From contig NZ_CAUIYF010000005.1 of assembly GCF_962719845.1 (NCBI RefSeq), positions 90,675 through 154,674 of the forward strand: a stretch of 64,000 nt of DNA. Direction: 5' to 3'. Position numbers and translations under genes: made by a program. Position 1 is the stretch's first letter. Each line of letters begins with the position of its first letter. The DNA comes from Neisseria uirgultaei (GTDB taxonomy: Bacteria > Pseudomonadota > Gammaproteobacteria > Burkholderiales > Neisseriaceae). Of this stretch, positions 25,563 through 33,910 are shown piece by piece. Under the pieces are notes generated by a model, which saw nothing but the letters and a program-made list of their open reading frames with translations, was not told the DNA's origin and ran no database searches.

Positions 25563-26384
25563 ATGATGAAAGGTATGGATAAATTGAGATACCAACAGGA
25601 TTTTTTAAATATCCGCCCCATTTTTACAGCCGGCGAACAAGAATACCTGACCGGATTGTCCGATCGGCTTCCTTTATCTGTTTTAACGGACTCCGTGCGT
25701 AATATTGAAGAAATCGGTATCGATTTTGTGTACAGTTCTGCCAAATTGGAAGGAAACACTTATAATCAATACGATACGCAGGCATTGCTTAAACTCGGGC
25801 AAACCGCAGGCGGGAAGTTATATTCGGATGCCGTAATGTTAATCAACCTGAGGGAAAGTTACCGGCACCTGCTGTCCGGTTTAGACAGCCCCGAGCCGTT
25901 TGACTGGTTGGATTTCTTAAAAACCACCCACAGCCTAATTTCCGAAAACTTACTGGAAAAAGGCTCCGGCGGCGTAGTCCGCCGCGACAGCGTTACTATA
26001 AGCGGGACAGACTACACGCCTTTATCTAACCCGCAAAGTTTGGATACGGAATTAAAATGGTTGCTTCAAGAAGCCCCAAAAATAGAAAATCCTTTCGACC
26101 GTGCCGTTTATCTCCATAATAATTTGGCGTATCTCCAATATTTTAAGGACTGCAATAAACGTACTGCCAGAAACTGTATGACCTTGTCGCTGATGCGCTC
26201 CGGTTTTTTTCCTTGCGTATTCGCCCCCGACAGTTATCCCGCCTATGCCGAGGCTGTCGTAGCCTATTACGAAACCGGCAATTACGGTTTATTCAAGAAA
26301 TATTTTATTTCGGCATACGAAAATACCGTAAATAAGTACGCCCCCCAGCCTGATATGGATATTTTCCGTAATTTCTCCCTTTAA
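25563..26384 (+). CDS. Fic-family protein with a degenerate catalytic motif
   Basis: A 273-residue protein with Fic fold. The N-terminal inhibitory helix motif is present: SAKLEG at residues 59-64 fits [ST]xxxE[GN]. The flap GVVRRDSVTISGTDYTP fits the usual target-binding region. The FIC motif should be HxFx(D/E)GN(G/K)RxxR, but residues 192-203 read QYFKDCNKRTAR: the catalytic His is Gln192 and the first Gly is Cys197. AMPylation by the usual mechanism is therefore doubtful. The gene looks more AT-rich than its neighbours and sits alone between amiC and rlmL. No clear ribosome site precedes the ATGs at 25563 or 25566. It differs from the class III NmFic protein described from meningococci. 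Confidence 0.8.
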   Translation: MMKGMDKLRYQQDFLNIRPIFTAGEQEYLTGLSDRLPLSVLTDSVRNIEEIGIDFVYSSAKLEGNTYNQYDTQALLKLGQTAGGKLYSDAVMLINLRESYRHLLSGLDSPEPFDWLDFLKTTHSLISENLLEKGSGGVVRRDSVTISGTDYTPLSNPQSLDTELKWLLQEAPKIENPFDRAVYLHNNLAYLQYFKDCNKRTARNCMTLSLMRSGFFPCVFAPDSYPAYAEAVVAYYETGNYGLFKKYFISAYENTVNKYAPQPDMDIFRNFSL

Positions 26385-26482
26385 TTCCAAGGGATTGTTA
26401 TCCGTATCTTCCGCACGCGGCAAATGCGGCGGCAAAGTGGACACGCCCCTCCCTTACCTTCGGTTAATATCGGCCGGATATT

Positions 26483-26520
26483 AAAAAATGCCGTCTGAAC
26501 ATTTTTCAGACGGCATTTTT
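26483..26520. terminator. Bidirectional uptake-sequence terminator between the Fic gene and rlmL
   Basis: AAAAAATGCCGTCTGAA and its complement form a strong stem with A and T runs on both sides. Confidence 0.88.
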
Positions 26521-26531
26521 GTACACTTTCC

Positions 26532-27674
26532 TCAACGGTTCGATCCCTGCACCATATCAATCAGAAACAGGCGGCAGTCGATGTTGCCGTTATAAAGCGG
26601 GATTTTGCGTTTTGGCGACAGGCGCATGAATTTGGGCATTTCCCTGTCGCCGGTAAACATGCCGACCCGCCAGCCGGCATAGTGTTTTTTCAACCACGTC
26701 CCCAACTGCGGATACAGTGCCTGCAAAGCGCAGACTTCCTCAAGGCGCACGCCGTAGGGCGGATTGGACACCATGATGCCGTTTTCGCCGTTCGGACGGA
26801 CGGATTGCGCGTCGGCAACGCTGAAGGAAACAATGTCGTCCGCTCCGGCATTGTGTGCGTTGTCCAATGCCGTCTGAACGATGCGGCGGTCGTTGTCGCT
26901 GCCTGCAATCGGGGCGCGGACGGGGCGAGTTTGCGCTTCGGCGCGGCGGCGCAAATCCGCCCACAGCGTTTTATCGAAATTTTGCAGTTTCTCAAAACCG
27001 AAACGGCGCATCATACCCGGCGCGCGGCCGGTGGCAATCCAAGCGGCTTCGATAGCAATCGTGCCGCTGCCGCAAAACGGGTCTTGAAACGGCTGCGTGC
27101 CGTCGTAACCTGCCGAGAGCAGCAGTCCGGCTGCAAGGTTTTCGCGCAGCGGGGCTTCGCCGGTATCCAGGCGGTAGCCGCGTTTGAACAGGGCTTCGCC
27201 CGAAGTGTCGATGAAGATTTCGACATTGCGTTCGTTCAAAAAGGCGTGGATGCGGACATCGGGCGCGGCTTTGTCCACGCTCGGACGTGCGTCGTAAATG
27301 TCGCGGAAAGCGTCGCAGACGGCATCTTTGACGGTCAAACCGACAAATTGGAGGCTTTTGACGTTGGCGCGCTTTGCCTCGACTTTGACTTTGAACGTCT
27401 GCTGCAAGGTAAACCAGTTGAACCAGTTGATGTTTTTGGCAAGTTTGTAGATGTCGCGCTCATTGCGGTATGTGCCTTTGATCAGGCGCAGCAGGATGCG
27501 GCCGGCGGTGCGCGAGTGCAGGTTGGCGGCGTAAACCTGTTCCAATCCGCCCCGGCAGGAAACGCCGCCGTCAAACGCTTGGACATCGGTACAGCCGAGG
27601 CTTCCGAGTTCTTGCGATAAAACGGTTTCCAAGCCGCGCGGGCAGGTGGCGAAAAGTGTATATAAAGTATTCAT
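26532..27674 (-). CDS. rlmL: 23S rRNA (guanine-2445-N2)-methyltransferase-type enzyme (THUMP plus UPF0020)
   Basis: A 380-residue methyltransferase. Residues 1-155 hold the ferredoxin-like and THUMP domains (FATCPRGLETVLSQEL, then KVKVEAKR). The Rossmann domain has QDPFCGSGTIAIEAA for S-adenosylmethionine and the catalytic SNPPYGVRLEE that places the guanine N2. In E. coli the function is the N-terminal half of the 700-residue RlmKL fusion; here the RlmK half is absent. It starts an apparent minus-strand group downstream of a FixH-like gene, separated by 48 bases. Confidence 0.88.
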   Translation of the reverse strand: MNTLYTLFATCPRGLETVLSQELGSLGCTDVQAFDGGVSCRGGLEQVYAANLHSRTAGRILLRLIKGTYRNERDIYKLAKNINWFNWFTLQQTFKVKVEAKRANVKSLQFVGLTVKDAVCDAFRDIYDARPSVDKAAPDVRIHAFLNERNVEIFIDTSGEALFKRGYRLDTGEAPLRENLAAGLLLSAGYDGTQPFQDPFCGSGTIAIEAAWIATGRAPGMMRRFGFEKLQNFDKTLWADLRRRAEAQTRPVRAPIAGSDNDRRIVQTALDNAHNAGADDIVSFSVADAQSVRPNGENGIMVSNPPYGVRLEEVCALQALYPQLGTWLKKHYAGWRVGMFTGDREMPKFMRLSPKRKIPLYNGNIDCRLFLIDMVQGSNR

Positions 27675-27722
27675 AGCGTGTCCTTTCCGGACGGATGTTC
27701 CGGCAATGGCGGATTGAAAGGT

Positions 27723-28145
27723 TTATTCGGCGGTAAATGCCGTCTGAAATGTCCGGCTGCCGATTGTAATGTCCGCCGTAAAATCGCGCCTGCCTTCGAC
27801 ACAGACGGGCAGGCGGATGCGTACTGCCTGCCAATTCCCCGACGATTGCCGCTCAAACATATAGCGGTTGAAACCCATATCCATATTTTTCATACTGAAG
27901 CTGATGCTGACCTGTTCCGTGCCGGCAGGCGCGTGTTCGATATAAATATCAAACGGTTTTTTGGTTGAAACGGCGGCGGCGCGGACACGGCTTCCGTCCG
28001 GCAGCGTGCAACCTTCGGTCAAATCGCATTGCACCTCCGCAACTTGCGGCTGCTGCGCCTGCCACCATTGCAACAACACGAGCTTGAAGGCGGCAAAGGC
28101 AATCAGCAGCAGTGCGGCAAACAGCAGTTTGCGGTTTTTAGCCAT
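27723..28145 (-). CDS. Membrane-anchored small protein, FixH-like immunoglobulin fold suspected
   Basis: A 140-residue protein with one N-terminal membrane helix (LLFAALLLIAFAAFKLVLLQ, residues 7-26) and a periplasmic beta-rich domain. The order MKNMDMGFNRYMFE, then WQAVRIRLPVCVEGRRDFTADI recalls FixH/YtkA-type domains, but I cannot name the family with certainty. Two cysteines at about 40 and 46 and one in LPVCV could pair. Its ATG at 28145 overlaps the mutT stop by eight bases, so the two are co-translated. Confidence 0.7.
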   Translation of the reverse strand: MAKNRKLLFAALLLIAFAAFKLVLLQWWQAQQPQVAEVQCDLTEGCTLPDGSRVRAAAVSTKKPFDIYIEHAPAGTEQVSISFSMKNMDMGFNRYMFERQSSGNWQAVRIRLPVCVEGRRDFTADITIGSRTFQTAFTAE

Positions 28146-28947
28146 TTCCGTTCCCCATTTTTTCATCGGCCAACACAGCGTGTGCGCCCGCCGCCAGCCA
28201 TTGCCCGCCGTAATGCGATGCCGTCTGAACGTCGGCGGCAACGACCAGCGGCACGGATACGCCGTGCTTCAACACTTCGTCCACCGCTGCGGCTTGTGCG
28301 GCATTACCGACCCGCCACACGGCCACATCCGCGCCCTTTTCCTGCGCCTGCCGCCATTGTTCGCGGGTCTGCACCATCATCCACACGCTGTCGGCGTGTT
28401 CGGGTCTGTCCTGCCATTGCGCCGCCTCCATCAAAACGTTCGCACCGCTTCCCTCTGCCGAACCCAAAGGCAGGACGCGGTACGCGCCCATACTGTTTTC
28501 TCCGTACAAACCCGTTTTCAGGCTGCCGTACAAACGGCGCGGGACGGACAACGAACGCAAAAGCGCGCCGTTGGCGGGCAGCATGGGGGCAACGGTAAAA
28601 TCGCCCGCCTTCTGCCAAGACCATTTCTGTCCTTCGCGCGATTGCGGTTCGCCCATCCATTGGTCGGGGTTTACCCATAGGAATTTCAGGCAGACATGCG
28701 CATGCTCGTAGGAATGGATTTTGGTCAGCCAAGGCGTGGCGGCGAGGATGCGGATGCTGAGTTCTTCTTCAAACTCGCGTTGCAGGGCTTGGAAGTCGGT
28801 TTCGCCCGCTTCGACCTTGCCGCCGGCAAATTCCCAATATCCGGCATAGGGCTTGCCTTCGGGGCGGGAACTGAGCAGGTAGTCGCCGTCCCGGTTGAGC
28901 AGGATGCCGGCAACGACGCGGATAAGGGGTCGGGTGTCTTGGGTCAT
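28138..28947 (-). CDS. mutT: MutT-type Nudix hydrolase fused to a thiamine-phosphate-synthase-like domain
   Basis: A 269-residue protein. Residues 8-130 form a Nudix domain with the box at 43-65 (GKVEAGET then REFEEEL), where the late Gly of the consensus is Ser. It should hydrolyse 8-oxo-dGTP to avoid mutations. Residues about 145-260 resemble a truncated ThiE TIM barrel (ANVLMEAAQWQ, VWRVGNAAQAAAVDEVL, LVVAADVQTASHYGGQWLAAGAHAVL). The fusion is known in several proteobacteria; the role of the second half is unclear. Confidence 0.85.
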   Translation of the reverse strand: MTQDTRPLIRVVAGILLNRDGDYLLSSRPEGKPYAGYWEFAGGKVEAGETDFQALQREFEEELSIRILAATPWLTKIHSYEHAHVCLKFLWVNPDQWMGEPQSREGQKWSWQKAGDFTVAPMLPANGALLRSLSVPRRLYGSLKTGLYGENSMGAYRVLPLGSAEGSGANVLMEAAQWQDRPEHADSVWMMVQTREQWRQAQEKGADVAVWRVGNAAQAAAVDEVLKHGVSVPLVVAADVQTASHYGGQWLAAGAHAVLADEKMGNGNG

Positions 28948-29028
28948 GGCGGGTATGCGGTTGGTCGGTCGGAGTGCAAATGAAGGACGGGCAATGCCGT
29001 CAACGGGTTTGCCGCATTTCAGACGGCA

Positions 29029-29406
29029 TTATTTTTCGGCAACGGCAAACGCCAACACGGTATCGCCTTCGTCCGCCATACTCAGGCTGACGCGGCTGAT
29101 ACCTTGTTCTTCCAGCCATTCTGACAGGACGGGGGCATAGAAAAATTCGGGTTTGCCCAATGCGTCGTGCCCGATGCCGATGTTGCGGAAGGAAACTGCG
29201 CCGCGTATGCCCGTGCCGACGGCTTTGGCAAAGGCTTCTTTGGCGGCAAAGCGTTTGGCAAGATAGTTGACGGGTTTGCCCGCCTGAGGAAATTCAAGCA
29301 GCTCTTCGGGAGTGAGGATGCGCCCGGCAAACGCCTGTCCGAATTTTTTGTTTAAGCGGATGATGCGCTTGAGGGAAACGATGTCTGTACCAATGCCGTA
29401 AATCAT
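29029..29406 (-). CDS. acpS: Holo-[acyl-carrier-protein] synthase
   Basis: A 125-residue enzyme that transfers 4'-phosphopantetheine from CoA to the serine of acyl carrier protein. The conserved Asp is in YGIGTDIVSL (residue 8), and the Glu in KRFAAKEAFAKAVGTG. The ATG at 29406 gives the usual length; upstream in-frame codons carry an uptake sequence. It follows pdxJ by 49 bases in the common recO-pdxJ-acpS order. Confidence 0.96.
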   Translation of the reverse strand: MIYGIGTDIVSLKRIIRLNKKFGQAFAGRILTPEELLEFPQAGKPVNYLAKRFAAKEAFAKAVGTGIRGAVSFRNIGIGHDALGKPEFFYAPVLSEWLEEQGISRVSLSMADEGDTVLAFAVAEK

Positions 29407-29455
29407 ATTTGCGCTCCTTTGTCGTGAAATGCCGTCTGAAACGGTTTGCCTGCCC

Positions 29456-30184
29456 TTACGGCAGCATTCTTGCACGGAACATGGTTTCTTTCATCTGGCG
29501 CACGGCCTCGGGCAATCCGAGGAAAAGTGCCTGCGAAATCAGCGAATGTCCGATGTTCAGCTCGCGGATGGCGAGAATTTGGGCGATGGGGGTAACGTTG
29601 TGTATGGTCAGTCCGTGTCCGGCGTTGACGACCAAGCCCAAATCGCTGGCAAAATGCGCGCCGTTTTGCAGACGCTCGAATTGTTTGATTTGTTCGGCGT
29701 GGCTGCGTGCATCGGCGTATGCGCCGGTGTGCAGCTCGATAACGGGTGCGCCGACATCATGGGCGGCTTGGATTTGCTCGTTGTCGGCATCGATAAAGAG
29801 CGAGACTCGGATGCCCGCGTCGGTCAGGATTTTGGTGAACTCGGCAATTTTTTCTTGTTGCGCCAATACGTCCAAGCCGCCTTCAGTCGTGATTTCCTGA
29901 CGTTTCTCAGGCACGATGCACACGTCTTGCGGCATGACTTTGAGTGCGTTTCCCAACATTTCTTCAGTCAGTGCCATTTCAAGGTTCAGGCGCGTGCGGA
30001 TGGCGTTTTTGACGGCGAACACGTCCGCGTCTTTGATGTGGCGGCGGTCTTCGCGCAGGTGCATGGTAATCAAATCCGCACCGTGCGTTTCCGCGACCAA
30101 TGCCGCTTCCACAGGGCTGGGATAGGTCGTGCCGCGGGCATTGCGGACGGTGGCGATGTGATCGATGTTGACACCTAAAAGCAT
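29456..30184 (-). CDS. pdxJ: Pyridoxine 5'-phosphate synthase
   Basis: A 242-residue TIM-barrel enzyme that condenses 1-deoxyxylulose 5-phosphate with 3-amino-2-oxopropyl phosphate in vitamin B6 synthesis. The N terminus LLGVNIDHIATVRNARGT, the HLREDRRHI loop with catalytic residues, and LVVNAGHGLT at the phosphate site are characteristic. GGAAA lies before the ATG at 30184. It sits between recO and acpS on the same strand. Confidence 0.97.
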   Translation of the reverse strand: MLLGVNIDHIATVRNARGTTYPSPVEAALVAETHGADLITMHLREDRRHIKDADVFAVKNAIRTRLNLEMALTEEMLGNALKVMPQDVCIVPEKRQEITTEGGLDVLAQQEKIAEFTKILTDAGIRVSLFIDADNEQIQAAHDVGAPVIELHTGAYADARSHAEQIKQFERLQNGAHFASDLGLVVNAGHGLTIHNVTPIAQILAIRELNIGHSLISQALFLGLPEAVRQMKETMFRARMLP

Positions 30185-30244
30185 GATGTTTCCTTTCCTC
30201 TTCGATTTTTTATTTTGCAACATACCGGTACGCTGCGTCGGCAC

Positions 30245-30985
30245 CTATGTTGCACGACGGTCAAACTGCCGTATCTGTTCCAACACCTGCCTCGACTTCA
30301 CCCCTTCAGGAAGCAGGCTGCCTGTCAGCAGCCGTGTGATTTTCAGGGCATCCTGAAGGCTTTGCGCACTGCCGAAACTGCCCGTCTGCAAATCAATCAG
30401 GCTCTGCCCGTCGGCAATAATGACGGTTTCAGACGGCAAAACACATTCCCTGCCTACGGGCATGACTGCTTCTTCCGGTCTGATACAGTATCTGGCGGAG
30501 GACTGGATTTCCCTGCCCTCTCCGTCCGTATGCAAATCGGGGGCGACGCCTAAGGCCGTCAGCAGCTTCCACTCGAAGCGGCGCAAATCGCCAACATGGT
30601 CTGCTTCGCAGCAGACTGCCTTCATCACTTCAGCCAATGCATCGTATAACTCAGGCATCGGATCTTCGCGCGCGGTCAGTTTCAACACCAGCTCGTTCAC
30701 ATACAACCCGCCAAACAACGACCTGCCCTGCGGCTGCCGCCAACCGCCGACCCATTCGGCGCGGTGAAGGGTTTTGAGTTCCTGACTGCCGTACCACGAC
30801 ACGCTGACAGGGACGAACGGAACCAATACGCCGCGCAGCTCGCTCTGCCGTTTGCGCGCGCTCCGCGCCAGCAAAGCCACACGCCCGTAACGGCGGCTGA
30901 ATGCTTCAACCCACAGGCTGCTTTCGCGCCAAGGCGAAGATGCCAGCATAAAAACGGGTTCGTGGTTGACTCGGTATTCGGACAT
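30245..30985 (-). CDS. recO: DNA repair protein RecO
   Basis: A 246-residue recombination mediator that helps load RecA on SSB-coated DNA in the RecF pathway. The N-terminal OB fold includes LASSPWRESSLWVEAFSRRYG and VALLARSARKRQSELRG, and the helical C-terminal part includes YVNELVLKLTARED. The zinc-type cysteines of some RecO proteins are not seen as a set. It leads the recO-pdxJ-acpS cluster and starts just after pheA ends on the same strand. Confidence 0.93.
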   Translation of the reverse strand: MSEYRVNHEPVFMLASSPWRESSLWVEAFSRRYGRVALLARSARKRQSELRGVLVPFVPVSVSWYGSQELKTLHRAEWVGGWRQPQGRSLFGGLYVNELVLKLTAREDPMPELYDALAEVMKAVCCEADHVGDLRRFEWKLLTALGVAPDLHTDGEGREIQSSARYCIRPEEAVMPVGRECVLPSETVIIADGQSLIDLQTGSFGSAQSLQDALKITRLLTGSLLPEGVKSRQVLEQIRQFDRRAT

Positions 30986-31021
30986 AATCGTTGGGGAAAT
31001 GCCGTCTGAACGCTGCCGCGA

Positions 31022-32110
31022 CTACAAAACGGCAGTCGGATACGAACCGATGATTTTGACGAACGAAGCGCGCCTGCCCAACTGTTTTAATGCCGTCTGA
31101 ACCTTGCCATCCGTGCGGTGTCCCTCGATATCGATAAAGAACAGGTATTCCCACAACGCCGCCTTTCCGGGACGGCTCTCAAACTTGGTCATGGAAATGC
31201 CTGATTCGGTCAGGGGTTGCAGCAGCGAGGCAACCGCGCCCGCCCGGTTGGGTGCGGAAACGACCAGCGAGGTTTTGTCGCTGCCGCCGACACCGGTTTC
31301 ATGATGACCCATAACCAGGAAGCGCGTGGTGTTGTTCGTCTCATCCTCAATGCACTCGGCAACGGGGCTGAGTCCGTAAATTTCCGCCGCAGTACGCCCG
31401 GCAATGGCGGCAACCGTACCGTCGTCCGATTCGGCAACCAGCCGCGCAGCTTCGGCATTGCTGGAGACCGCCACCCTCTCGGCGTTGGGAAGGTGTCTTC
31501 CCAGCCAGTCGTTGCACTGCGCCAACGCCTGTGCGTGCGAAAATACTTTGGTGATGCCTTCGGTACTGCTGCTGTTTTTACGCAGAAGGTTGTGGTGTAT
31601 GCGCAAGACAACTTCGCCGCAAGCCTGCAATGCGGTAACGGCAAGCAGGTCTAACGTGCGGCCGACCGAGCCTTCGGTCGAATTTTCCACGGGGGCGACC
31701 AGATAATCCGCCTGACGCGTTTCAACCTGTTTGAAGCAGTCGTCTATGGTCGGACACGCCATAGTGTGTGCGGCATGACCGAAATGCTTAATCGCCGCCT
31801 GTTGGGTAAACGTACCCTGCGGTCCCAGATAGGCGATGGTCAGCGGGCGTTCTACGGCGAGGCACTCGCTCATCACTTCCCTGAACAGGCGGGCGACGGA
31901 TTCGTCGGGCAGCGGGCCTTTGTTCAAATCCTGAATACGGCGCAACACGGCGACTTCGCGTTCGGGGCGGTACACCGCGCCCGTGCCTTTCAGTTCGCCG
32001 ATGGCGTGTGCGTGTTGCGCGCGTTCGTTGAGCAGGCGCAGGATTTCCGCATCGATGGTGTCGATGGCGTTGCGGTGGGGAAGGAGGAGTTCGTCGATGT
32101 GATGGGACAT
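31022..32110 (-). CDS. pheA: P-protein: chorismate mutase / prephenate dehydratase
   Basis: A 362-residue bifunctional enzyme of phenylalanine synthesis. Residues 1-95 are the AroQ-type chorismate mutase (NAIDTIDAEILRLLNERAQH). Residues about 95-275 are the dehydratase with PVENSTEGSV and, later, NNTTRFLV. A C-terminal ACT domain (SLVVSAPNRAGAVASLLQPL, ESRPGK) gives feedback inhibition by phenylalanine. No strong ribosome site precedes the ATG at 32110. TyrA for the tyrosine branch is 4.5 kb away in the window. Confidence 0.96.
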   Translation of the reverse strand: MSHHIDELLLPHRNAIDTIDAEILRLLNERAQHAHAIGELKGTGAVYRPEREVAVLRRIQDLNKGPLPDESVARLFREVMSECLAVERPLTIAYLGPQGTFTQQAAIKHFGHAAHTMACPTIDDCFKQVETRQADYLVAPVENSTEGSVGRTLDLLAVTALQACGEVVLRIHHNLLRKNSSSTEGITKVFSHAQALAQCNDWLGRHLPNAERVAVSSNAEAARLVAESDDGTVAAIAGRTAAEIYGLSPVAECIEDETNNTTRFLVMGHHETGVGGSDKTSLVVSAPNRAGAVASLLQPLTESGISMTKFESRPGKAALWEYLFFIDIEGHRTDGKVQTALKQLGRRASFVKIIGSYPTAVL

Positions 32111-32150
32111 GATTTTGTCTGAATGGTAATTTATCGTGCATTCTAACATC

Positions 32151-32184
32151 AAATGCCGTCTGAAACGGTTTCAGACGGCATTTT
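32151..32184 (-). terminator. Uptake-sequence terminator after the Bcr/CflA gene
   Basis: ATGCCGTCTGAAAC and GTTTCAGACGGCAT pair almost without a loop, four bases past the exporter stop. Confidence 0.85.
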
Positions 32185-32187
32185 CCG

Positions 32188-33420
32188 TTAAAGGTATTCG
32201 CTTTGCCCGTTTTCTTTCCACGCACGATGCGAGCAGAGCCACAGGAGCGCAATGCCGCAAGAGGTGGACGCAGTCATGGTTGCCGCCATCACGGTTGCCG
32301 AACCATCGTGCAAGAAGGTCGCCGCCATACCCACCCCCGCGCCGATTAAAGATTGGAATACACCCAACACGGCGTTTGCGCTGCCGCCCTCTTCTTTGAA
32401 ATAAGACATAAAGCATGCCTGCGTGTTCGCACCGACCAGACCCTGCGTACCGACGGAAAACATCACGCACGCAACCAGCAGCCAAAACGGGGGCAGCCCG
32501 AAAAACAGCACGGCGGCGAGTTGGGACAGGTTGGCGGCAAATTGGACAACAATCCCCCACAGCAGGATGCTTTGCGGATGCGCGCCGGTTTTGAGCCGCC
32601 ACGCGGTAATACGGTTGAAAAACATCATTGTGATGATGTTGAGTGCAAACGCCCAAGCGTATTGATGCGGCGTAACGCGGTAAAGCTGCTGGTACACGAA
32701 GGACGATTCGGTCAAAAAAGCAAACATCGAGCCAAAACTGAATGCTTGGAAAAACAGATAACCCATGGCGGCGCGTGTTTTCAAAACACGTTTGAACCGC
32801 CCAGCCACCAGCCCGAACACATCCCTGCCGATTTTGCCGCCGACGGCAGGCTTGGGCAGGAAATATTGCACCAAACCGAGCAACACCAGCGAATAAGCCG
32901 CCAAGAAAACGAAAATCGCCTGCCAGCCGCCCAAGCCCTGCAATACCGCGCCAACCATGGGCGCGACAAGCGGCACAATCATCAGGATAATGCCGATGAG
33001 GGCGAACATCTGGGCGGCTTTCCGCCCTGAATAATAATCGCGCACCATTGCGCCGACAATGACCACAGTCATGCCTGCGCCGAACGCCTGTACCGCACGC
33101 AGGTTAAGGAGCTGTTCGGCACTCGAAACAAATACGATGGCGGCAACGGCAAGGCAATATACAATCAAACCGGTCAGGGCGACGGGTTTGCGCCCTTTGA
33201 TGTCGGACACCGAACCGCCGACCACCTGTCCGAACGCCGTGCCGAACATAAACAAACTCAGGCTCTGTTCGATGCGGTGGACATCCGCGTTCAGCGACTG
33301 CGCCATTTCGGGAATCGCGGGCAGGTAGGCATCGATGGAAAACGGCATCAGCGCGACCAGCATCGCCATCAAAACCGCCATCAGTTTTTCGTTCATCTCA
33401 GGATAATGGGCAGAAGGCAT
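32188..33420 (-). CDS. Bcr/CflA-family multidrug exporter (MFS)
   Basis: A 410-residue major-facilitator protein with about 12 membrane helices. The first helix contains MLVALMPFSIDAYLPAIPEM, the Bcr/CflA signature with the membrane Asp, and the loop SVSDIKGRKPVAL is the MFS A-motif. VVIVGAMVRDYYSG fits helix 4-5. Members export drugs such as bicyclomycin or sulphonamides and cysteine-type metabolites; the substrate here is unknown. The start is either ATG 33420 or ATG 33396; the first is chosen. Confidence 0.9.
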   Translation of the reverse strand: MPSAHYPEMNEKLMAVLMAMLVALMPFSIDAYLPAIPEMAQSLNADVHRIEQSLSLFMFGTAFGQVVGGSVSDIKGRKPVALTGLIVYCLAVAAIVFVSSAEQLLNLRAVQAFGAGMTVVIVGAMVRDYYSGRKAAQMFALIGIILMIVPLVAPMVGAVLQGLGGWQAIFVFLAAYSLVLLGLVQYFLPKPAVGGKIGRDVFGLVAGRFKRVLKTRAAMGYLFFQAFSFGSMFAFLTESSFVYQQLYRVTPHQYAWAFALNIITMMFFNRITAWRLKTGAHPQSILLWGIVVQFAANLSQLAAVLFFGLPPFWLLVACVMFSVGTQGLVGANTQACFMSYFKEEGGSANAVLGVFQSLIGAGVGMAATFLHDGSATVMAATMTASTSCGIALLWLCSHRAWKENGQSEYL

Positions 33421-33552
33421 AAATTCTCGTCCGATTCGCAAACAAACCGCCCGGCGGCGGAAAACACAATACGCGGAAACGGAAAATTTTAACACACCGG
33501 CACAAACAGGCGGCAACAAAAGCCACGGGCAAAACCGGACAGGCAGGAACGA

Positions 33553-33707
33553 TATAGTGGATTAACAAAAACCAGTACTGCGTTGCCTCGCCTTAGCTCA
33601 AAGAGAACGATTCTCTAAGGTGCTGAAGCACCAAGTGAATCGGTTCCGTACTATCTGTACTGTCTGCGGCTTCGTCGCCTTGTCCTAATTTTTGTTAATC
33701 TACTATA
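33553..33707. mobile_element. Correia element, full length (155 bp), upstream of the NspA-like gene
   Basis: It runs from TATAGTGGATTAACAAAAACC to TTTTGTTAATCTACTATA, in the orientation opposite to the copy at 16124. One mismatch is present in the right end (CTACTATA for CCACTATA). It ends only 38 bases before the -10 hexamer of the next gene, so it may supply regulatory signals to that gene. Confidence 0.93.
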
Positions 33708-33720
33708 AAAAAGCCGGAGG

Positions 33721-33756
33721 CGGACAAAGATTTGAAAAATATTGTATAATGGAATG
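33721..33756 (+). promoter_or_regulatory. Promoter just before the 12-bp repeat
   Basis: TATAAT at 33745-33750 is a perfect -10 hexamer. The best -35 candidate is CGGACA (33721-33726) at 18 bases. Transcription would start near 33757, the first base of the tandem repeat. Confidence 0.6.
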
Positions 33757-33870
33757 GGATTCCCTAACGGATTCCCTAACGGATTCCCTAACGGATTCCC
33801 TAACGGATTCCCTAACGGATTCCCTAACGGATTCCCTAACGGATTCCCTAACGGATTCCCTAACGGATTC
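33757..33870 (+). repeat. 12-bp tandem repeat (GGATTCCCTAAC, nine full copies and a half copy)
   Basis: Nine identical 12-base units run from 33757 to 33864, followed by GGATTC. The array lies between the -10 hexamer and the ribosome site of the NspA-like gene. The unit length is a multiple of three and encodes DSLT in the frame of the downstream gene, so copy changes would not shift frame but would alter the untranslated leader. Confidence 0.95.
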
Positions 33871-33910
33871 CGATATTCAAAAAATTTTGAACATTTTTAG
33901 GAATCAAGAA

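Noticed and set aside
33749..33910. A 54-residue N-terminal extension of the NspA-like protein made of DSLT repeats
   Set aside because: The ATG overlaps the TATAAT, so the transcript starts after it, and the signal peptide with ribosome site begins at 33911. It stays possible only if a promoter farther upstream is used.
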